A stretch of DNA of 64,000 nt from contig NZ_CP068230.1 of NCBI RefSeq assembly GCF_009183365.2, positions 3,997,001 through 4,061,000 on the forward strand. The letters are read 5' to 3'. The position numbers and the translations under genes were made by a program. Of this stretch, positions 1-8,237 are shown one piece after another. The notes beneath the pieces are model-generated. The model worked only from the letters and a program-made list of their open reading frames with translations. It did not search any database and was not told where the DNA came from. Within the stretch, counting starts at the first letter, position 1. Every line of letters starts with the position of its first letter. The DNA is from Shewanella algae (GTDB taxonomy: Bacteria > Pseudomonadota > Gammaproteobacteria > Enterobacterales > Shewanellaceae).

Positions 1-500
1 AGCACTATGTCAGCGCCGTGCGCCAGTTTCTGCAGATTGAGCGCCAATCTCTGCCCGGTCGTCACTCCCCAGGGATTGGCCAATGCCTGTTCACAGTTGG
101 CAATAAGAAGACGACGAAAAGCGTCAAACAGTGCTTGCTCCGGCAGCTCACTATGCTGCAGATACCAGTCATCCAGGTGGACGGCCTGATCCAGATAGGC
201 TCGGTTCCAGTTGATACCTGTGATGGGATCGAAACGGCCCAAGGTAAACTCACCGCTTTTCTGGTTAATCCCCAAGGGGTTGGCCAGAGGCACCAGGGTG
301 ATATCTCCCAGAGGCGGATGAGCCTTGAAGTACTGCAGCAACTGCAAAATCACCGCATTGCCCTGCACCTCGGCGCCATGCACATTGGCCTGAATATAGA
401 CGCTGGGCGCCGCATCGCTGGTACCTTTGAAGCGATAAACAGGTATGGTCAAGGGCTGGCCGGCAGCCAGCTCCCCAACCGGCAGATGTTCAAGCTGCAT
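1..500 (-). CDS. Succinylglutamate desuccinylase/aspartoacylase-family protein (3' part outside window)
   Basis: The reading frame starts at the ATG whose first base is 500 and runs off the window edge, so about 166 N-terminal codons are visible. Upstream of the ATG is a good ribosome binding site (GAAGGGG). The protein shows VHGAEVQGN near residue 35-45, the metal-binding HxxE of the M14-like aspartoacylase/AstE family. Downstream are ANPLGIN and GRFDPITGINWNRAY, also typical of that family (zinc-dependent hydrolysis of N-acyl amino acids or related amides). The start overlaps the end of lysC by 11 bases, so it is translated from the lysC message and probably belongs to the same transcription unit. 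The true substrate is unknown; coupling to aspartokinase suggests an acylated aspartate-family compound, but that is inference only. Confidence 0.75.
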   Translation of the reverse strand, partial: MQLEHLPVGELAAGQPLTIPVYRFKGTSDAAPSVYIQANVHGAEVQGNAVILQLLQYFKAHPPLGDITLVPLANPLGINQKSGEFTLGRFDPITGINWNRAYLDQAVHLDDWYLQHSELPEQALFDAFRRLLIANCEQALANPWGVTTGQRLALNLQKLAHGADIV

Positions 501-1857
501 CCTGAGCCCCTTCAAACAGGTTACGATGCAAAGCGGCAACAACATCACCGGCTTCGGCTTCCGACACCAAGACACAAAGATTGTGCGGACTGGCGCCCTG
601 ACAGATCATCCTGACGTTGTGGGGTTCGAGCACTTCAAATACCCGGCGACAGATCCCGGCAGTAGTGGCTATCTTGTTGCCTATGATGGCCACCAGAGCC
701 AGCTTATCTTCCACCCGCACACGGCAGTTTTGCGACAATTCCTGCAGCAGGGCTTCGGTCAGAAGCCCCTTGCCGGCCGAATCTGAGCCCGTTTTGTCCA
801 GCGTCAGCGACACGTTCACCTCTGAGGTGGTAATGAGATCGACACTGATCTTGTGCCGCGCCAACACGGCAAAGGTCTCTGCCAAAAAGCCCTGGGCATG
901 CAACATCTGCAAACTGTGCAAGTTAAGTAGGGTCTGATCTCGTCTCACCGCAACGGCCCTGAATACCGGCTCATCTTCCACTTGGTGACGGATCCAGGTG
1001 CCACCTTTTTCCGGTGCCCGACTGGAGCCGACAAACACCTGGATCTGTTGACGCACCGCCGGCAAGATGGTGGCAGGGTGCAACACCTTGGCACCGAAAG
1101 TAGCCATCTCTGCCGCCTCATTAAAACTGATTTCTGCGATAGGCCTGGCGTTGGGAGCCAGTCGGGGATCCGTGGTGTAAATCCCTTCTACATCGGTCCA
1201 GATCTCGACCGCATCGGCTTCCAGCGCCTCAGCCAAAAGGGCCGCAGAATAATCGCTGCCACCACGCCCAAGCGTAGTGGTTCGGCCATCGGCATCGGCG
1301 CCGATAAAGCCCTGGGTCACCAGCAGTTGCTGCTCAAGCAAAGGTTGCAATTTCTCTGTCGCCAGTCGCTTCAACTCGGCGATTTGTGGCTCGGCCTTAC
1401 CGAAATGGCTATCGGTACGCATCACCTGGCGCACATCAAAGGCGCTGGCCTTGGCACCACGTTCTCTCAATACCGCGGCAAACAGCGCTGAAGAACACTG
1501 TTCGCCCAAAGATAGGATCTCATCGACCATAGCATGACTCGGCGCCTGCAATAACCTCGCACTGAGCGTTGCCATGCGGCTGAGCAAAGCATCCAGCGCC
1601 GCGGCAACATCTGCCGGTCTGCCAAGTTTATCCAGAATTGCGTATTGAATGGTGGCTATCTCTTTCAATAGCTTGAGACGGCGCTCATCCCCCATGTCTG
1701 CCTGGGACAGCTCCACCAACAGATTGGTTACGCCACTGGATGCACTGACCACAACCAGACGGGTGGCCGGGTTTCCAAGCACTATATCGGCACAGCGATT
1801 CATCGCCTGATAATCGGCAACTGAGGTACCACCAAACTTGGCAACAACAAGAGACAT
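490..1857 (-). CDS. lysC: Lysine-sensitive aspartokinase (aspartokinase III type)
   Basis: Phosphorylates L-aspartate with ATP, the first step towards lysine, threonine, methionine and diaminopimelate. The 455-residue protein opens with VVAKFGGTSVAD, the nucleotide-binding signature of aspartokinases, has GRGGSDYSAALLAEAL in the kinase domain and two C-terminal ACT regions (around 310-450) that bind the feedback inhibitor. Its length is close to E. coli LysC (449). An upstream in-frame extension to 1998 exists but would run through the leader. The start at 1857 was chosen because the kinase motif begins six residues later and a GGGGGAA ribosome site precedes it. A lysine riboswitch lies upstream, which supports a lysine-regulated isozyme rather than a homoserine dehydrogenase fusion. 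Confidence 0.93.
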   Translation of the reverse strand: MSLVVAKFGGTSVADYQAMNRCADIVLGNPATRLVVVSASSGVTNLLVELSQADMGDERRLKLLKEIATIQYAILDKLGRPADVAAALDALLSRMATLSARLLQAPSHAMVDEILSLGEQCSSALFAAVLRERGAKASAFDVRQVMRTDSHFGKAEPQIAELKRLATEKLQPLLEQQLLVTQGFIGADADGRTTTLGRGGSDYSAALLAEALEADAVEIWTDVEGIYTTDPRLAPNARPIAEISFNEAAEMATFGAKVLHPATILPAVRQQIQVFVGSSRAPEKGGTWIRHQVEDEPVFRAVAVRRDQTLLNLHSLQMLHAQGFLAETFAVLARHKISVDLITTSEVNVSLTLDKTGSDSAGKGLLTEALLQELSQNCRVRVEDKLALVAIIGNKIATTAGICRRVFEVLEPHNVRMICQGASPHNLCVLVSEAEAGDVVAALHRNLFEGAQDAA

Positions 1858-1916
1858 CAGCGCATTCCCCCACAGGCAGGTAACAGGGAAAGGTCGATAA
1901 CGAGAATAGATTTCAT
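1857..1916 (-). CDS. Possible 19-residue leader peptide coupled to lysC
   Basis: A short frame of 19 codons (MKSILVIDLSLLPACGGMR) starts at 1916 behind a GGAG ribosome site with about 8 bases spacing. Its TGA overlaps the lysC ATG as TGATG, a classic translational-coupling junction. It contains a single lysine, so attenuation through lysine starvation is not obvious; a role in delivering ribosomes to lysC is more plausible. Its ribosome site sits in a stem. Whether it is translated cannot be told from sequence alone. Confidence 0.4.
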   Translation of the reverse strand: MKSILVIDLSLLPACGGMR

Positions 1917-1923
1917 GAGTTAA

Positions 1924-1950
1924 GCTCCGAACAGATAACGTTCGAAGAGC
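1924..1950 (-). promoter_or_regulatory. Hairpin that would hide the leader ribosome site
   Basis: On the minus strand GCTCTTCGAAC and GTTCGGAGC form a stem of about nine pairs (one bulge, one G-U pair) around a seven-base loop. The GGAG of the leader ORF lies in the 3' arm. The 5' arm can also pair with GGAGAGC in the 3' part of the riboswitch P1 helix, giving a plausible switch between aptamer folding and ribosome access. This is a by-eye fold. Confidence 0.45.
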
Positions 1951-1995
1951 CTGGTGCAGAGATAACGCACCCCATAGCAGGGAAACAGCGATCGT

Positions 1996-2168
1996 CACCA
2001 GAAGCTCTCCACCAAAACCAGGTGACAGTCGCCAGGATTCAGCCTGACCAACCGGCCGGAAGCGTAGCCAATACGCATCCCGACCTCGGCGTTAATCTCC
2101 CTCATGAGCCGTCATTGGAGAATTGGCCTCCTCTGACTCACTACCTAGTTAACGCACCTCTTCTGTTC
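1996..2168 (-). promoter_or_regulatory. Lysine riboswitch (L box) upstream of lysC
   Basis: The transcribed strand shows the conserved features of the lysine aptamer in order: P1 5' strand CAGAAG followed by GAGGUGCG, AGGAGGCCAA, the GCCGAGGUCGGGAUG core (2083-2090 on the plus strand as ACCTCGGC), then CUGUCACCUGG and the P1 3' strand GGUGGAGAGCUUCUGG. The order and spacing parallel the E. coli lysC leader. No strong intrinsic terminator with a U-run is visible between the aptamer and lysC, so control is probably at translation initiation, as in E. coli. Confidence 0.88.
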
Positions 2169-2189
2169 CTTTCTCGCGAAAGGGATGAA

Positions 2190-2229
2190 AAAATTAGCAA
2201 TAAAGTCCTTATGAAGTCAATGCTAATTT
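2190..2229 (-). promoter_or_regulatory. Candidate lysC promoter inside a 9-bp inverted repeat
   Basis: On the minus strand TTGACT (2215-2220) and TAATTT (2191-2196), 18 bases apart, resemble a sigma-70 promoter that would start transcription just before the riboswitch. AAATTAGCA at 2191-2199 and TGCTAATTT at 2221-2229 form a perfect inverted repeat with 21 bases between, framing the promoter; this could be an operator. No regulator is identifiable from sequence. Confidence 0.5.
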
Positions 2230-2252
2230 GCGCAGGATGAAATTTCCTCAAC

Positions 2253-2687
2253 TCATCCGTCACTGAGCTCGGGTAACTCGCTGACCAGGCGCGCCCTGGC
2301 AGCAAACTGTCCAAGCGCCACCTCTCGCTCCCCTTTCAGGCAAGGCACCAAGGTCAAGAGCCCACTATCAACGTAGTAAAGGGCATTTTGGCGATACTTT
2401 GATGCCAGTTCTATTGCCGCGGCCTTATCCAGAAACAGAGCCCAGCTTTTTTCCATATGACTGAGATCATCGGCAGCGCCTATGATCGCCCGGTAAGGAA
2501 TGCCCAGCTTATCAATATCGTGTTGTAGCTGCCGATCGAGAAGGCGGTTTTGGCAAGAAGTGAGTTTTTGCCCAAGGGGATTATGGGCGGTGACAATAGC
2601 GAAAGGAACAGCGGAAGAAAACGACTGAGTCAATAAAAAGCATGCGCTCTGGTAGTACTGCCAGAGACTTTCAAATGCAGCATCCAT
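2253..2687 (-). CDS. DUF3293 domain-containing protein
   Basis: A 144-residue soluble protein without signal peptide or membrane segment. The stretch FAIVTAHNPLGQKLTSCQN near residues 30-50 and the later WALFLDKAAAIELASKYRQN and GLLTLVPC segments are characteristic of the DUF3293 family, whose function is unknown. It lies between lysC (downstream, same strand, behind its own promoter) and arcA (divergent). Nothing in the sequence predicts a catalytic site with confidence. Confidence 0.75.
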   Translation of the reverse strand: MDAAFESLWQYYQSACFLLTQSFSSAVPFAIVTAHNPLGQKLTSCQNRLLDRQLQHDIDKLGIPYRAIIGAADDLSHMEKSWALFLDKAAAIELASKYRQNALYYVDSGLLTLVPCLKGEREVALGQFAARARLVSELPELSDG

Positions 2688-3247
2688 TGTAGTATCTGTC
2701 TCTAATGAACCGGATTTATTCTAGCAAAGGCTTTTGCATTCCCCTAGCCCCGTGAGCAAGCTCACAGTAAGACAAAATACAAAATGCTTATCTTTCAATA
2801 GGTAACGCAAAAACTTGTGATATAGATCATAGTTAAACATTAATTTGTTAACATTTCATTTGTTAACAAATGCCCAATCCTAGTACAATGGATTGTATCG
2901 ACAGAGGCTTAGAGTTAAGTGTGTGACCCGGCTAGCGCCATTACGCTACAGCATAAGTCTCTATCGATAACGACTCTGTACCAAATGTAATCTGGTTTTA
3001 AGATGACATTTTCTGGATTTTCCATGTCTTTCAGGAACTAAATCCCGCCACTGGGAATCCTAGACAGTACAGTTCGCGCCTCTCCGGGTGGAGAGCATAC
3101 TTTTTGCTAATCATGAAGTGTGTTGCCGTTTCATTTCAGTTTTGAACAGCACTTACGTGAACCCTGTGAATGTTGGCGTTTTAGAGAGTATAGCGGAGCG
3201 TCACCCGCGCTCATGGTTAGATAAACTGATTTAATTAGGTAAATAAC
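2688..3247 (+). promoter_or_regulatory. Divergent DUF3293/arcA control region
   Basis: This 560-base stretch has no gene. It holds a near-perfect CRP-type half-site pair TGTGA-TATAGA-TCATA (2816-2831), followed by three GTTAAM units repeated every 15 bases, the last inside a perfect 16-bp palindrome CATTTGTTAACAAATG (2857-2872). GTTAA repeats are the core of ArcA binding sites, so autoregulation is possible. From about 2890 to 3247 the region looks like a long arcA leader with several potential hairpins and no recognised riboswitch. Confidence 0.5.
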
Positions 3248-3964
3248 ATGCAAAACCCGCACATTCTGATCGTTGAAGATGAAGCCGTTACCCGTAACAC
3301 GCTGAGAAGTATTTTCGAGGCAGAAGGTTATGTGGTAACCGAAGCCAATGATGGCGCAGAGATGCACAAAGCCTTGCAGGAAAACAAGGTGAACCTGGTG
3401 GTTATGGATATCAACCTGCCAGGTAAGAATGGTTTGCTGTTGGCGCGGGAATTGCGCGAAATCAACAATATCGGTCTCATCTTCCTTACTGGCCGTGACA
3501 ACGAAGTGGACAAGATCCTTGGATTGGAGATCGGTGCCGATGATTACATCACCAAGCCGTTCAACCCTCGTGAACTGACCATTCGTGCCCGTAACCTGCT
3601 GACTCGAGTCAACAGCTCTGGCGCTGAAATTGAAGAAAAGGCTGCCGTTGAATACTATCGTTTCAATGGTTGGAGCCTGGAAATCAACAGCCGTTCTCTG
3701 GTGAGCCCACAGGGTGAATCTTACAAGCTGCCACGTAGCGAATTCCGCGCTATGCTGCACTTTGTGGAAAACCCAGGCAAGATCCTCAGCCGCGCTGAGC
3801 TGCTGATGAAAATGACCGGCCGTGAGCTCAAGCCACACGACCGTACTGTTGACGTGACTATCCGTCGTATTCGTAAGCACTTCGAAAGTGTGCCTGATAC
3901 ACCGGAAATCATCGCCACCATCCACGGCGAGGGCTACCGTTTCTGCGGTAACCTGGAAGACTGA
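3248..3964 (+). CDS. arcA: Aerobic respiration control response regulator ArcA
   Basis: Two-component response regulator of the OmpR/PhoB class that adjusts respiratory and carbon genes to redox state. The 238-residue protein has a receiver domain (1-120) with acidic pocket E10-D11, phospho-acceptor D54 in VVMDINLP, T81 and K103 in ITKPF. A winged-helix DNA-binding domain follows (about 135-235), ending in IATIHGEGYRF. Length equals E. coli ArcA. In Shewanella ArcA is known to be driven by the split ArcS/HptA relay rather than a full ArcB; no sensor gene is adjacent here. The ribosome site AGG lies eight bases before the ATG. A clear terminator follows. Confidence 0.97.
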   Translation: MQNPHILIVEDEAVTRNTLRSIFEAEGYVVTEANDGAEMHKALQENKVNLVVMDINLPGKNGLLLARELREINNIGLIFLTGRDNEVDKILGLEIGADDYITKPFNPRELTIRARNLLTRVNSSGAEIEEKAAVEYYRFNGWSLEINSRSLVSPQGESYKLPRSEFRAMLHFVENPGKILSRAELLMKMTGRELKPHDRTVDVTIRRIRKHFESVPDTPEIIATIHGEGYRFCGNLED

Positions 3965-3990
3965 TAAACACGCGTTATCGGCCCTGCACA

Positions 3991-4018
3991 AAGCCAGCTT
4001 ATCGAGCTGGCTTTTGTT
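3991..4018 (+). terminator. Intrinsic terminator after arcA
   Basis: AAGCCAGCT-TATCG-AGCTGGCTT stem followed by TTTGTTT, 27 bases after the arcA stop codon. Confidence 0.85.
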
Positions 4019-4251
4019 TATCTGCTCACCTATTTCGGTTCCCCCAGCTACTGATATTCGCAGTGGCTTCCTCACGGCAATTCTCTGCCAATCCCAGCTC
4101 CTTTATCTCCTTTATCTTAGGTAGCTCCTTTGCCACATATGCCACTTTCGGAAACAGTTGCCATACGATTGCCCATTGATATTCATCGGCATCCGCCGAG
4201 CTGAATGCAAGTTTGATTCTGCTGGCTTCGCGGCACTAGATATTCGCCCAT
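4019..4251. other. Intergenic stretch with nothing recognised
   Basis: Between the arcA terminator and the EF-G terminator I see no credible gene, repeat or regulatory motif. Short frames here lack ribosome sites and family features. Confidence 0.5.
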
Positions 4252-4280
4252 AAAAAAACCCGCCATCAAGGCGGGTTTTT
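4252..4280. terminator. Bidirectional terminator, end of EF-G paralogue gene
   Basis: AAAAAAACCCGCC-ATCAA-GGCGGGTTTTT: a seven-pair GC stem with A and T runs on both sides, 18 bases past the EF-G stop on the minus strand. It can also stop any read-through from arcA. Confidence 0.9.
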
Positions 4281-4297
4281 ATCAGGATAATTAATCC

Positions 4298-6388
4298 TTA
4301 TTTCTTGGCTGCGTTACGAGCCTTGGTTTCTGCGATAACAGTCTCAGCCACGTTGGCAGGACATGGAGCATAGTGAGAAAACTCCATGGAGAACTGACCA
4401 CGACCAGAAGTCATGGTACGCAGGTGACCGATGTAACCGAACATTTCTGCCAGTGGCACGTCAGCCTTAACACGTACGCCAGTCAGACCAGCTTCCTGAT
4501 CCTTGATCATACCGCGACGACGGTTCAAGTCACCGATAACGTCACCAACGTGATCGTCTGGAGTGAACACGTCAACCTTCATCACAGGCTCCAGCAACTG
4601 AGGCTTGGCCTTAGGCATAGACTGACGGAATGCACCCTTGGCAGCGATTTCAAACGCGATTGCTGAGGAGTCAACTGCGTGGTAACCACCGTCGAACAGT
4701 TCAACTTCAACGTCCAGTACAGGGAAGCCAGCCAGAGGACCTTCGTTCATCATGTCTTCGAAGCCGCTTTCAACTGCTGGCCAGAATTCACGAGGTACGT
4801 TACCACCAACAACGCTGGAGGTGAACTTGAAGCCACTACCAGCTTCGCCTGGACGGATGCGGTAGTCGATCTTACCGAACTGGCCAGAACCACCAGACTG
4901 CTTCTTGTGAGTGTAGCTGTCTTCAACGGCTTGAGTGATGGTTTCACGGTAAGCTACCTGTGGAGCACCAACAGTCAGTTCAACACCGTGAGTACGCTTC
5001 AGGATGTCTACTTTGATGTCCAGGTGCAATTCACCCATACCCTTAAGGATGGTTTCACCAGTTTCTTGGTCGGTTTCAACCTGGAATGATGGATCTTCTG
5101 CAACCATCTTACCCAGAGCAACACCCAGCTTCTCAGAAGCGCCTTTGTCCTTAGGAGTTACAGCGATAGAGATCACTGGCTCAGGGAAGATCATAGGCTC
5201 AAGAGTACATTCGTGCTTAGGATCACACAGAGTGTGACCAGTCTGAACGTTCTTCATACCTACAACAGCGATGATGTCACCGGCTTGAGCAGAATCGATC
5301 TCTTTACGATCGTTAGCGTGCATCTCAACCATACGGCCGATACGCTCTGTCTTACCGGTAGCAGAGTTCAGGATAGTGTCACCTTTCTTCAGCTTACCAG
5401 AGTAGACACGGATAAAGGTCAGGGCACCGAAACGGTCATCCATGATCTTGAACGCCAGAGCGCGCAGTGGCTCATCGGCAGATACAGTAGCGACTTCACC
5501 GGTTTCTTCACCAGTTTCTGGGTCAGTCAGAGGCTGAGGCTCAACTTCAGTTGGAGATGGCAGGTAGTCAACAACTGCATCCAGAACCAGCTGCATACCC
5601 TTGTTACGGTAAGCAGAACCACAGTATGTGGGGAAGAATGACAGGTTGATGGTACCTTTACGGATACAACGCTTCAGGTCTTCGATAGAAGGCTCTTCAC
5701 CTTCCATGTAGGCTTCCATCAGGTCGTCGTCCTGCTCAACGGCAGTCTCGATCAGTTGCTCACGGTATTCTTCAACCAGATCAACCATGTCTTCTGGAAC
5801 TTCTTCTACAGAGTAGTTTTCTGGCAGACCAGACTCATCCCATACATAGGCTTTGCGGTTCAGTACGTCAACAACACCCTTGAACTCGTCTTCGATACCG
5901 ATAGGCAGAGTCATAACCAGTGGTGTCGCAGCCAGAACGCGCTTGATTTGACCAACAACACGCAGGAAGTCGGCACCCATACGGTCCAGCTTGTTTACGA
6001 AGATGATACGGGCAACTTCAGATTCGTTAGCATAGCGCCAGTTGGTTTCGGACTGAGGCTCAACACCGCCGGAACCACAGAATACACCAACACCGCCGTC
6101 CAGAACTTTCAGAGAACGATATACTTCAACGGTGAAGTCAACGTGTCCGGGGGTATCGATGATGTTGAAGCGGTGATCTTTCCAGAAGCAACTTACCGCA
6201 GCAGACTGAATGGTAATACCGCGCTCAGCTTCCTGCTCCATGAAGTCAGTAGTGGTGGTACCGTCATGGCTGTCACCCATCTTGTGGATTTTGCCGGTCA
6301 GTTTCAGGATACGTTCTGTGGTAGTGGTTTTACCCGCGTCAACGTGAGCAAAAATACCAATGTTTCTGTATTTTGATAAGTCAGTCAT
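4298..6388 (-). CDS. fusB: Elongation factor G paralogue (FusB/EF-G2 type), stand-alone
   Basis: GTPase that drives ribosomal translocation or ribosome recycling. The 696-residue protein has all EF-G elements: G1 AHVDAGKTT (about 14-22), G2 ERGITI, G3 DTPGH, G4 NKLD, then domains II to V ending with the EF-G C-terminal block (FGYIGHLRTMTSGRG). The N-terminus (MTDLSKYRNIGIFAHVDAGK) and LTGKIHKMGDSHDGTTTTD differ from the canonical str-operon EF-G. No rpsL, rpsG or tufA flanks it; it is monocistronic between a strong terminator and its own promoter region. Shewanella and some other gammaproteobacteria carry such a second EF-G, which is the likely identity. Whether it is a full translocase or specialised cannot be decided here. 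Confidence 0.9.
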   Translation of the reverse strand: MTDLSKYRNIGIFAHVDAGKTTTTERILKLTGKIHKMGDSHDGTTTTDFMEQEAERGITIQSAAVSCFWKDHRFNIIDTPGHVDFTVEVYRSLKVLDGGVGVFCGSGGVEPQSETNWRYANESEVARIIFVNKLDRMGADFLRVVGQIKRVLAATPLVMTLPIGIEDEFKGVVDVLNRKAYVWDESGLPENYSVEEVPEDMVDLVEEYREQLIETAVEQDDDLMEAYMEGEEPSIEDLKRCIRKGTINLSFFPTYCGSAYRNKGMQLVLDAVVDYLPSPTEVEPQPLTDPETGEETGEVATVSADEPLRALAFKIMDDRFGALTFIRVYSGKLKKGDTILNSATGKTERIGRMVEMHANDRKEIDSAQAGDIIAVVGMKNVQTGHTLCDPKHECTLEPMIFPEPVISIAVTPKDKGASEKLGVALGKMVAEDPSFQVETDQETGETILKGMGELHLDIKVDILKRTHGVELTVGAPQVAYRETITQAVEDSYTHKKQSGGSGQFGKIDYRIRPGEAGSGFKFTSSVVGGNVPREFWPAVESGFEDMMNEGPLAGFPVLDVEVELFDGGYHAVDSSAIAFEIAAKGAFRQSMPKAKPQLLEPVMKVDVFTPDDHVGDVIGDLNRRRGMIKDQEAGLTGVRVKADVPLAEMFGYIGHLRTMTSGRGQFSMEFSHYAPCPANVAETVIAETKARNAAKK

Positions 6389-6629
6389 GATTCAACTTCA
6401 AATGATTAGTTAATAGGAGACGGAGTATGCCACTTCAAAGCTGCGACAGACGGAACCCCATAAATAAGGCGCGTATTATAACACCGAAACCCCTATAGGC
6501 TGCAATCAGCAGTTTCAATTTTCACCAGTTTGTCATCACAGACGGGCAACAAAAATAAAATTCATTAAATTCAATATGTTGAAATTCAATATTTTCTATA
6601 TTCGAGCGATTAATGCAGAAATTGATTGT

Positions 6630-6652
6630 ATAAAAGCGCCGCTACAGCGCTA
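6630..6652 (-). terminator. Weak candidate terminator at the end of the diguanylate cyclase gene
   Basis: On the minus strand AGCGC-TGTAGCG-GCGCT followed by TTTAT; the stem starts within the stop codon. Short stem, so only moderate support. Confidence 0.4.
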
Positions 6653-8083
6653 AGCTGACGAATTTGAGCTAATTTTATCGGCTCGATCGGATTCGGGATC
6701 GCAGCAGATCCTATTGCGACCTTCCGACTTGGCCCGGTACAAGGCCAAATCCGCCCGGTCAAATGCACTCCAGATCGATTCACCGGCTTTAAGTTCTGTC
6801 AGTCCAAAACTGCAACTCAGGCTAACACCGGCTGAAAAGGGATAAACCTTCATCGCCAGTGCCAGGCGTTCACATAAACGCCCCGCCTGTACACAGTCGG
6901 TATCCGGGCAGATGATCATAAACTCCTCACCACCCCAGCGTGCCACCAGATCCTGTTCACGGGCCCCATCTTTGAGCAGAGCCGCCAGTTCGCTGAGAAT
7001 CGAATCTCCCACACTGTGGCCATGACGATCATTGATCTCTTTAAAAAAATCTATGTCTATTACTATCAGCGACGTGTGCCCTTGCGCCGAGTTACTGCGG
7101 TGTTCGGCGGCGAAGTGTCGGTGGAAATAGTGACGGTTATATAACTTGGTCAAAGGATCATGGGTCGAAATGAACTCCAGTTCTCTGTTGGTTTCCAGCA
7201 ACTGATTGCGCAATTGTTCCAGTTGTTGATTCTTGGCTGTCAACTCGCGGTTGTATTTACTAATCCAGCGGTTACGTGCCAGCAAGGCACCGAAGATCAA
7301 TGTTGCCACCGCCAACAACTGCCAGAACATTCGGTAATCTGTCTGTTCCAGCACCGCCATATTGCTCCACTGCCGGTACAGCCTGGCCCTGTGTTCATCG
7401 GAAATCTGCGCCAGTAAATGATTGAGCTCGGGTAACATCCATTTGGCATTCTCTGTTACCGCCATCCGGAACTGATCCTCTGGCCCGGCCCAACCGGCGA
7501 TTTTGAGATTGAACAACCCACTCTGCTGAATGCGGGCATTGATGGAATACATAGAGCCGATAAACAGATCCGCCTCACCGCTGGAGACCATCTCCAATCC
7601 CTGCTGCTCTGTCTCGGCCAGAATAATGCGGATTTTGGGATAGTTCTGGCGCACATAATCCAGCAAGCGGTAGCCTCTGGGGATCGCCAGGCTTCTATCA
7701 CCGACCTGTTCCATACTTTGCAGAAAGGGTTGCTCGCGGCGGGAAACCAACACATTGGGAGAACGGCTATAAATATCGCTGAAATATAAGAACTCAGCGC
7801 GCCTGGGAGTGTAGTTGAGCATGGGGGTGAATACACAGCGTTGCTGCTTCAAGTAGGCTAATGTCTGTTGCCAGCTTTCAGTGGGCACCAGCTGAAACTG
7901 CCAATCTGTCTGCTGATCGATAAGCTCAAGAAAGCCGGAAGAGATCCCCACGTGCTTGCCTTGGTCTATGCCTTCATAGGGCATCCAGTCGGGGTCGACA
8001 CAATAGGGAATCGTGACTGCATTGACTGCGGCCGTTGCCAGTAAAAGGCTGCCAAACAATATGGGCCACAAATATCTCAGCAA
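6650..8083 (-). CDS. Membrane diguanylate cyclase with periplasmic solute-binding-like sensor
   Basis: Predicted to make cyclic di-GMP from two GTP. The 477-residue protein has a signal peptide (about 1-22), a periplasmic SBP_bac_3-like sensor (about 24-245, IPYCVDPDWMPYEG at its start), one membrane helix (about 254-275, rich in Leu/Ala), a short coiled linker with repeated Leu/Gln/Asn, and a C-terminal GGDEF domain. The active-site motif is GGEEF (near residue 384), preceded by REQD five residues before it, an inhibitory I-site. The sensor resembles amino-acid-binding proteins, so a small periplasmic ligand is likely but unidentified. The gene lies between the EF-G paralogue and the carboxylase, on the same strand, with terminators around it. 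Confidence 0.88.
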   Translation of the reverse strand: MLRYLWPILFGSLLLATAAVNAVTIPYCVDPDWMPYEGIDQGKHVGISSGFLELIDQQTDWQFQLVPTESWQQTLAYLKQQRCVFTPMLNYTPRRAEFLYFSDIYSRSPNVLVSRREQPFLQSMEQVGDRSLAIPRGYRLLDYVRQNYPKIRIILAETEQQGLEMVSSGEADLFIGSMYSINARIQQSGLFNLKIAGWAGPEDQFRMAVTENAKWMLPELNHLLAQISDEHRARLYRQWSNMAVLEQTDYRMFWQLLAVATLIFGALLARNRWISKYNRELTAKNQQLEQLRNQLLETNRELEFISTHDPLTKLYNRHYFHRHFAAEHRSNSAQGHTSLIVIDIDFFKEINDRHGHSVGDSILSELAALLKDGAREQDLVARWGGEEFMIICPDTDCVQAGRLCERLALAMKVYPFSAGVSLSCSFGLTELKAGESIWSAFDRADLALYRAKSEGRNRICCDPESDRADKISSNSSA

Positions 8084-8185
8084 TCTGTAAGCTCCGGCGA
8101 TTCAGGATACATTCAATATTAGTTCAAAAACATCAGCTTCTGGTCATATGCTGCGCCATCTGAAATTGAATCCAACCGTTAAGAA

Positions 8186-8214
8186 ACAAAAGACCCACAC
8201 ATGGCGGGTCTTTT
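8186..8214 (-). terminator. Terminator after the carboxylase gene
   Basis: On the minus strand AAAAGACCCGCC-ATG-TGTGGGTCTTTT followed by GTTTCTT, 24 bases downstream of the stop codon of the 1517-residue carboxylase. Confidence 0.8.
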
Positions 8215-8237
8215 CGGGTTACTGACAATCAGCAGCC

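Noticed and set aside
2022..2240. 72-codon frame upstream of lysC
   Set aside because: It lies on the opposite strand of the lysine riboswitch; RNA structure explains the conservation.
3131..4075. A 314-codon open frame antisense to arcA
   Set aside because: It exactly shadows arcA, has no family features and no ribosome site; long open frames opposite high-codon-bias genes are common.
4298..6388. Canonical str-operon fusA
   Set aside because: No rpsL, rpsG or tufA neighbours and a divergent N-terminus; called a paralogue instead.
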